Of a stretch of 64,000 nucleotides of DNA, positions 58,601 through 64,000 are shown one piece after another. Made by a program: the position numbers and the translations under genes. This DNA is from Lytechinus variegatus (Eukaryota; Echinodermata; Echinoidea; Temnopleuroida; Toxopneustidae): the NCBI RefSeq assembly GCF_018143015.1, contig NC_054758.1, forward strand, positions 5,131,501-5,195,500, read 5' to 3'. The notes under the pieces were generated by a model. That model was not told the DNA's origin. It ran no database searches and saw only the letters and a list, made by a program, of their open reading frames with translations. Within the stretch, counting starts at the first letter, position 1, and the number at the start of each line of letters is the position of its first letter.

Positions 58601-58767
58601 TTCCCAAAGATCGGAAGACCTGACGGTCCTGGAGGGTAGTTCCTGGACTCCTGGAAGAGGACCTGATAGATCAGGTACAGTAGAAGGGTGATTCCGCCAA
58701 CGACAAGCGCAGAGGAACTGATGTGGTTTAATACGGATAGCTGTACGACGCTCTCAACCCCCGCCAT
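52471..58767 (-). CDS. Cytochrome P450, CYP2 clan, five exons
   Basis: A membrane-anchored heme mono-oxygenase gene. Exons in transcript order are 58767-58383, 56308-56221, 55478-55070, 54201-53739 and 52646-52471. All junctions are GT-AG and in phase, giving 506 residues, the usual P450 length. In order: N-terminal hydrophobic anchor (residues about 15-40), proline hinge YPPGPSGLPIFGN, WKEQRRFF helix-C heme contact, helix-I motif GGFETSTTS, K-helix ExxR (ECMR), PERF region (FKPERFLD) and heme-thiolate loop FGFGLRVCPG, formed only across the exon 4/5 splice. Microsomal location and an NADPH-P450 reductase partner are inferred from the family. CYP2 clan rests on the anchor, hinge and KNGE..W-type motifs; subfamily and substrate cannot be told. 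All key residues are present, so it looks functional. Intron 3 and intron 4 hold MITEs. Confidence 0.93.
52683..52841. repeat. MITE in P450 intron 4
   Basis: 159 bases with 41-base terminal inverted repeats (three mismatches): ACCTCGGTCACATTTGCTCT then ATGGCGACCGTACGGCGAGT, mirrored at the right. Confidence 0.85.
52917..52953. repeat. Short palindrome in P450 intron 4
   Basis: CCATGGACCTACTA and its exact inverse TAGTAGGTCCATGG separated by six bases; a compact hairpin. Confidence 0.7.
53040..53375. repeat. GGCGGATCCAG-type repeat in P450 intron 4
   Basis: Starts CGGCGGATCCAGGGTGG and ends CCTGGATCTGCCCCTG; holds two direct units with TGTCATGTAAAATTGCCGGT and CAGAAGTGTGCCCCCC. Same family as 63412. 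Confidence 0.7.
53739..54201 (-). CDS. P450 exon 4
   Basis: Exon of 463 bp holding helix I (LLGGFETSTTSISW), the K-helix ExxR (EATLAECMRLHP), the HVPH...SRDCKVGGY meander strand, and FKPERFLDAEG up to PFGFG. The donor GGTTTTG|GTAAGG splits the glycine codon before the heme loop. Confidence 0.93.
54809..54908. repeat. Near-perfect hairpin in P450 intron 3, 9-bp duplication
   Basis: About 100 bases folding into one hairpin (AGTGGCGGACCGTGACCCGG arm and exact inverse, short loop). GGCCTTGAC occurs on both sides (54800-54808, 54909-54917). A 9-base duplication fits Mutator-like elements (inference). Confidence 0.75.
55070..55478 (-). CDS. P450 exon 3
   Basis: Exon of 409 bp from the completed arginine codon (RFEEIIGSEVDRLLKE) through the F-G region to YLKEMYKRKEE. 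The acceptor is CTGTTAG and the donor GAAGAG|GTAGGT, phase 0. Confidence 0.92.
56221..56308 (-). CDS. P450 exon 2
   Basis: Exon of 88 bp encoding GIAASNGEVWKEQRRFFLKV and KKIDSGVIR, the helix-C region with the conserved W..RR heme-propionate contacts. The acceptor is TTTTCAG and the donor ATAAG|GTAAGA, leaving phase 2. Confidence 0.9.
56360..56662. repeat. (CATCAT)n simple repeat near P450 exon 2
   Basis: CAT/CAC array in P450 intron 1, about 50 bases upstream of exon 2 on the transcript; the purest runs are near 56490 and 56640. Confidence 0.88.
58190..58312. repeat. Small fold-back in P450 intron 1
   Basis: GGGGACCTGGCCAGGG mirrored by CCCTGGCCAGGTCCCTGG about 90 bases on. Confidence 0.6.
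58383..58767 (-). CDS. P450 exon 1
   Basis: It begins at ATG 58767, the first in frame. It encodes the anchor (ALVVGGITLLLYLIYQVLF), the PPGP hinge, and the beta-1 region through GRVNN. The donor is AACG|GTGAGA, phase 1. Confidence 0.92.
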
Positions 58768-59302
58768 GTTTGATCATATCATCTCGATAATAACACTGAC
58801 GGTGAACGTGATAGTATCCAGGAATTGTATTGTATTACATGTATCATGATTGTCGATATCATGTGGAAAATATAGTGGCCCTATATGGTGCACTCAGGCG
58901 GAAGTTTAAAGGAGCGGATGATCGGAGGCACGTATACACCTGGAAAGCTCGGTGCTTGGGGGGGGGGTACCGTCTTATTTCTACGTGTAGCTTACTTTCA
59001 ATATGCCAATAGCGTACTTTTCATATTGCCAATTAATCTATATGGTAAATTATAAACCGATAGACATGACTTGAGCTGGGCTATAGCTTTTACTATTGCC
59101 CTGTTCAAAAGGGAATATGAAACAAATTCTGACAACACTGTTATTCAGGATTTAAAAGCATAATCCCTCCATAATAATTCGGTCTCGGGGAAAATAGGTC
59201 GATAGTCTCAAGTTCACTTCTGGGCTTCTGGCATGTCCGGCAATGTCTTTAAACGTTTTACCATTGCCTTCATGAGCAGTTAATATAGTATAAAAGTATA
59301 AA
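58768..59302. other. P450 5' flank
   Basis: Likely contains the P450 promoter; no TATA box at a convincing distance. Nothing else recognised. Confidence 0.45.
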
Positions 59303-59628
59303 TGATAATAATAGTAATAATCGTTCTTGCTTATTAAGTGTTTAACACTTAAGTCATCAGACGTCTTTCAGGGACCTTCAATATTCATGATATTGCAATG
59401 TCTTAAATACCCTGGCTTTAGCACGGCAGATGTGACACGCAATGCATCTCAGGGGACGAATTCCTGCCATGCAGATACACCCATTTACTTCACCTGGGTT
59501 GAGTTGAGTGCAGCACAATATAGGGATAATTTCTTGCATATCGAAATTGACGCTTGAGTGGGATTTGAACTCCCGAGTTTCTGATTAAGAGACGGGAATT
59601 AAAAGCAGTAAATCATGTCCCCTCCACA
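59303..59628 (-). repeat. tRNA-derived SINE, same family
   Basis: On the minus strand: B-box GAGTTCAAATCCC, body TTGTGCTGCACTCAACTCAA then CCCAGGTGAAGTAAATGGG, and an (ATT)n-type tail. It shares its body with 29691. The head is eroded. Confidence 0.78.
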
Positions 59629-59892
59629 ATGAAATGAAATAAAATGAGATGAAATGAGATGTAATGAAACGAAATGAAATTACATGAAATTTGTTTAAAC
59701 CCGCTCGCTTCACTCGATTGCATTAAAAAAATAGATTAAAGGGGAATGATTTCATGCCTCGAATCCAGCACCCTCGTTTTTTTCTCTCTCATAATGGTAC
59801 TGCCATACACCAATACAATGGATGTTGACAGGAATCATGATTTCGATCATGATTATTCCACCTGCTTCAGAATCAGTGACTGTTAAGTTTGT

Positions 59893-60498
59893 TTAAGGTC
59901 AAGTCCACCTCAGAAAAATGTTGATTTGAATCAATAGAGAAAAATCAGACAAGCACAATGCTGAAAATTTCATCAAAATCGGATGTAAAATAAGAAAGTT
60001 ATGACATTTCAAAGTTTCGCTTATTTTCAACAAAATAGTTATATGAACGAGCCAGTTACATCCAAATGAGTGAGTTGATGATGTCACTCACTCACTATTT
60101 CTTTTGTTTTTATTGTTTGCATTATACAATATTTCAGTTTTTACGAATTTGACGATTAGGACCTCCTTGCCTGAAGCACAAAATGTTAAAATAATGGAAT
60201 TCCACATGTTCAGGGAGGAATGAAACTTCATTTCACTGACAATGACGAGAAAATAAAAATATTTCATATTTCATATAATAAAATACAAAAGAAATAGTGA
60301 GTGAGTGATGCCATCAGTTCCTCATTTGCATACCGAACGAAATGTGCATATAACTGTTTTGTGAAATGAAACGAAATTTTAAAGTGCCATAACTTTCTTA
60401 TTTTACATCCGATTTTGATGAAATTTTCAGTGTTATGCTTGTTGAATTTGTCTCTTTTTATTCAAATCAAGTTTTTGTTGGAGTGGACTTGTCCTTTA
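59893..60498. repeat. Long fold-back MITE
   Basis: About 600 bases. Left TTAAGGTCAAGTCCACC mirrors right GTGGACTTGTCCTTTA. Arms include TTTCATCAAAATCGGATG and AAGAAAGTTATGACATTT; the core has GATGATGTCACTCACTC. Confidence 0.82.
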
Positions 60499-60629
60499 TC
60501 AAAACGATTTCCTCTAAATATTCGAAAGGAGCGTTTTTTTTACAAAGTGAATGAATTATCCTCTCTATAGCATATAGCAAGCTGTTGCGTAATATTCATC
60601 ATGGCTGCAGTTGATATATTCGTTGTTAA

Positions 60630-61124
60630 AGGGAAGTCTACCCTGACAAAAATTTTATTGTAAAAATAGCAGAAAAAATATTTAAAAATATTGCCGAAGG
60701 TTTGAGAAAAATTCATCAAACAATTAAAAAGTTATTAGAATTTCAATTATTTGATTTGTGACGTCATATGCGAGCAGCATTCCTACATAGCGAATGGTAA
60801 AAAATCAATGAAATGTAATTTTCTCAGAAAATTGAAAATGGTTTTCACTGTAACTTTTGTATATCAATAGACAAATCATTTCACACCCGATCATGAAAAG
60901 AAAACAAAATTAAGTCATCAGGAACCATACAAAATTTGAAATTCATACATTTTATATTACATAACACATGGGGCAGCTGCTCGTTTATGACGTCACAAAT
61001 CCCAAATTTTGAACTCTAATAACTTTCTTACTCTTTAACAGATTTTCCTCAAACCTTCACCAATATTTTTTACTATTTTTTCTGCTATTTTTACAACAAA
61101 GTTTTCTTCAGGGTGAACTTCCCC
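60630..61124. repeat. Long fold-back MITE flanked by TTAA
   Basis: About 495 bases; ends AGGGAAGTCTACCCTGACAA and near-inverse; arms carry TGACGTCATATG and ATGACGTCACAAAT. TTAA at 60626-60629 and 61125-61128; the second TTAA is shared with the next element. Confidence 0.83.
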
Positions 61125-61128
61125 TTAA

Positions 61129-61640
61129 AGGTAAAGTCCGACCCAAAAATATTGATTTGAATAAATAGAGAAAAATTCAATTCGGTTTTATTAGATATAA
61201 ATCAGAATACAATACTTTAGTCCGAAGACTAATTGTGCAAAGTTTACATTGAATATTATTTACATTTGAAGATTGTATATATATATACTTTAAAAAATTA
61301 TTCACACATAAATGAGAAACAGCGGTTGATTGAGTCATGCACAAGTGAGATTTCAGTAGATAAGCATGGGATTCAGATAATTGTGTACTGGGGGAAAAAC
61401 CTGTCTGTATTACTATAAGTAAGTAGACTGGTATAGAAGATGCATCTTCAGGATAAACAAAAATAGCAAAAATTATAGAAAAGCTGGAGAGCTCTCACAC
61501 AGTGTAACTTGAGGCGCCACTTCCACAAAACACCACAACAAATCAAACTAGCACAGTGCTGAAAATTTCATTAAAATCGGATGTAAACTAAGAAAGTTAT
61601 GGCATTTTTAAGTTTCGCTTACTTTTTTTTATAACTTATT
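61129..61640. repeat. Fold-back arm adjoining, with an insertion
   Basis: Begins directly after the shared TTAA with AGGTAAAGTCCGACCC and carries the ATTGATTTGAATAAATAGAG arm seen at 59913. It is interrupted at about 61189-61545 by an unrelated AT-rich segment, then resumes with CTGAAAATTTCATTAAAATC. The right arm is missing. Confidence 0.6.
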
Positions 61641-61761
61641 CCATGGAACAAAACATCAAATCATTAACAATACATCAAAATAGGCTGGTAAAGACGGAAA
61701 TCGTGTCAACATTAATCGATGAACGCAGATTAATTCAGTGATATTGGTCACTATACGCTCT

Positions 61762-61907
61762 GGGGTCCGTTGCAGAAAGAGTTGCGTTTAAACGCAAGCC
61801 AAAAAATCAATCGCAAGTCTCAAATGCGCGCTGCTGATTGGTTGAAAATCAAGTTACGCATGATTTTTAGAGTTGCGATTGATTGCAACTCTTTCTGCAA
61901 CGGGCCA
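61762..61907. repeat. MITE family D copy
   Basis: 146 bases, about 90% like the 34342 copy by eye, including GATTGGTTGAAAAT and the CAACTCTTTCTGCAACGGG end. Confidence 0.82.
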
Positions 61908-63411
61908 CTGGTTCGTAACTGAGGCTCGTTTCCATACATGCAAATCAGGGATAAAGATTCCCTTTACATTATAATGTATAAATTCGCATTATTGATTAGT
62001 AAACTTAAATCCTACAAAGAATTAATTGTTTATTGGTCGATTCGCCGTCTCGTCAGGTATCAATGACCAAAACAAGCGCAAACAGTGACAATAACAAATA
62101 TAATAGCAAATAAAGAATGAAAGATATAACTGCGTCTAGACGGTCTAGTTGATAATGTATTGAATAGTGATGAGCGCAGATTAGATTGGTTAATTGGATT
62201 ACTAATCTATTGAGATTATAATTGATTGTTTGAATAATACATCGTAATCCGACATTGATAGTCCTTTGATATAGAATGTCTCCACTTAGGGTGTGGTTTA
62301 ATTACAAGCAACCATGTCCTTTGGAGAAAAAAAAATCTCAATTATACCTAACAGTACTAAACAAAGTTTAATCAGATAATGTTTAATCCTATGCAATAAT
62401 TAATCCTAAAGAATGGTAAGCCCTCTTTATAGTCAATTAATAATCACTTTAATCATGGCGACAAAACGTAACACGATACAGGCGTGGGTCGAAAATATAA
62501 TGAAATATTGATCTATTTCACTTTATAACTTTTGTCTATCTTTCTTTTCATTTTAAGTTGTTCCATATAACCTGTTCCTGCTTGTAAGTTGGGTAGTTAA
62601 ATTTTGTTGTATAGCAGATACGCTTTTAAAGGTAAATGCTAGTTTTTGTAACGATATCAAAATGAGTTCGTACAGAATCCACCAAAGTGTCTGGTTGTAT
62701 AAATAAAATAAATGTGCCAAAGGATTCTGGAAAAAATTGTGTAATTGCTGAGAAATCAGCAAATAAGCACAGGATTCGGGTAGAGCGTCGGGCCCGACAT
62801 TCAAAGCAATAATCATACACTGTCCCACGTGTGCTTATCTGTGTTTGGGATCTTCAGTCTGAACATTTTTCAGCGTAGATTTCAAGATTTCACAAAGTTC
62901 AGTTTATGTAACTGTACCAGATCGAGATCCTCGATGATATACTGACAATTAAGCCTTGTTTTACAGACTTTTTCATGAAATCAGTGTTTACTGCAACTAC
63001 AGCAATTTCTCTTTAAGCCAACTCAATTCGTTTTCAAGAGGACTTTTAAAGACGTTGGTGTTGTGCAGGTCCCTGGGAACAATTTCATTATTTTTTTTAC
63101 AGGGGGTGCTATTGTAAATTTGAGAAGCAAAAAGGGGATCATTTTGTTCCCGAGAAATTTGACACGCAAAAAAAAGGGGAATTGCTCTGCAAAAACTGAA
63201 GGTCATTTTGGTCCCGAGAAATTTGACAAGCAAAAACGGTTTCTCTGCAAAATGTATATGTCATTTTAGTTACATTTCTCCATATTGTCACGCCTACCAG
63301 AATTCCAGGGGTGCCACCCATGGAGAATAATACACGAAAACAGGAGAATGTGGGGGTACTTCAGCATCCCTGCTTCACAGGGCCATGGGAGTCGGGTGGG
63401 GTCACTTTACA
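61908..63411. other. Intergenic, no gene seen
   Basis: AT-rich. Around 63110-63250 there are units with CCCGAGAAATTTGAC next to CAAAAA runs, resembling the inside of the GGCGGATCCAG-type repeats. Confidence 0.5.
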
Positions 63412-63665
63412 CAGGGGCGGATCAAGGGGGCACATTTTCCCAAGGAAAATTTCACAAACAAAAAAAGGGGGTGGTTAACCAAAAATTAAGGGTATTTCGT
63501 CCACAAAAAAAATTGACAAGTAAAAAAAAAATGTCTTCACTTTCAAAAGGGGGGCACACTTCTGTTTTAACGGCATTTTTTACATTACAAATTAATTGTG
63601 CCTCTCGGAGGGGGGTGGGGGCATGGGCAGGCTTTGCCCCCCTCCCCTCCCCTGGATCCGCCAGT
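63412..63665. repeat. GGCGGATCCAG-type repeat
   Basis: Starts CAGGGGCGGATCAAGGGG and ends CCTGGATCCGCCAGTG, with the inverted-orientation units of the 53040 copy. Confidence 0.7.
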
Positions 63666-64000
63666 GACTGTACATGAGGACAGAACATCGTATAATCCAC
63701 AAAAAGAAACTTTCGCGCGCAAAACGCATCTGATGATCGATAATATCGGCAATACAAAAAAAAATACGTGTACGTATTGATTGTCATTCACACACGCGAT
63801 TGTCGCGTGTGGAAGTAACATCGGTAAACATTGCACAAGCGGGAATCTTGAAAATAATTTCCCCATTTACGTGTCAGCATATGAAGGCTCATGCCCTTCT
63901 TTCTCCGAAATTATTGGATTAAAGAGACAATGAAATATCTCATTATTATTTTAAAAGAATTGTCAGACCTCTAAAGTTTGTAACCATATCTTTTGAAAAT

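Overview
This is a eukaryotic, AT-rich, intron-bearing stretch that fits a sea urchin (echinoid) genome. The evidence is a head-to-head H2A/H2B pair whose proteins look like echinoid late histones, three other host genes (one unidentified), and dense short repeats (fold-back MITEs, tRNA-derived SINEs, a gypsy-type element with SURL-like features). The species is not decided by the sequence.

Layout. 1-6.56 kb: repeats only. 6.56-15.58 kb, minus strand: a seven-exon METTL25-type methyltransferase gene, assembled here from splice signals and family motifs; all seven exons join in phase, but the second carries an in-frame TAA inside a serine-rich insert. 17.32-18.70 kb: divergent H2B (minus) and H2A (plus) genes, each with TATA box, 3' stem-loop and histone downstream element, sharing a 0.5-kb promoter with two octamer motifs. 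21.63-22.62 kb, minus: the last exon of an unrecognised basic protein gene. 22.6-35.2 kb: intergenic, with fold-backs, nested MITEs, SINEs and a 116-bp tandem array. 35.30-41.11 kb, minus: a Ty3/gypsy LTR retrotransposon that looks whole and young, sitting inside an older MITE. 41.3-52.4 kb: intergenic, with (GAT)n-like arrays, a retroposed poly(A) fragment and a degenerate inverted repeat. 52.47-58.77 kb, minus: a complete five-exon CYP2-clan cytochrome P450 of 506 residues. 58.8-64 kb: repeats, including two MITEs that abut on one TTAA site.

The host genes have unrelated jobs (methyl transfer, chromatin, oxidation) and do not form a pathway. The best leads are (i) the in-frame stop and simple-sequence growth in METTL25, (ii) several unrelated-looking fold-back families that share TTAA target sites and a CRE-like TGACGTCA/TGATGTCA core, (iii) an inverted repeat built from degenerate short units of the type ATTTGGTCTAATNNCC, and (iv) nested or dated insertions with clear target duplications (9-bp MULE-like, 8-bp hAT-like, 18-bp retroposon). 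I saw no CRISPR array, operon, or convincing new multi-gene system.
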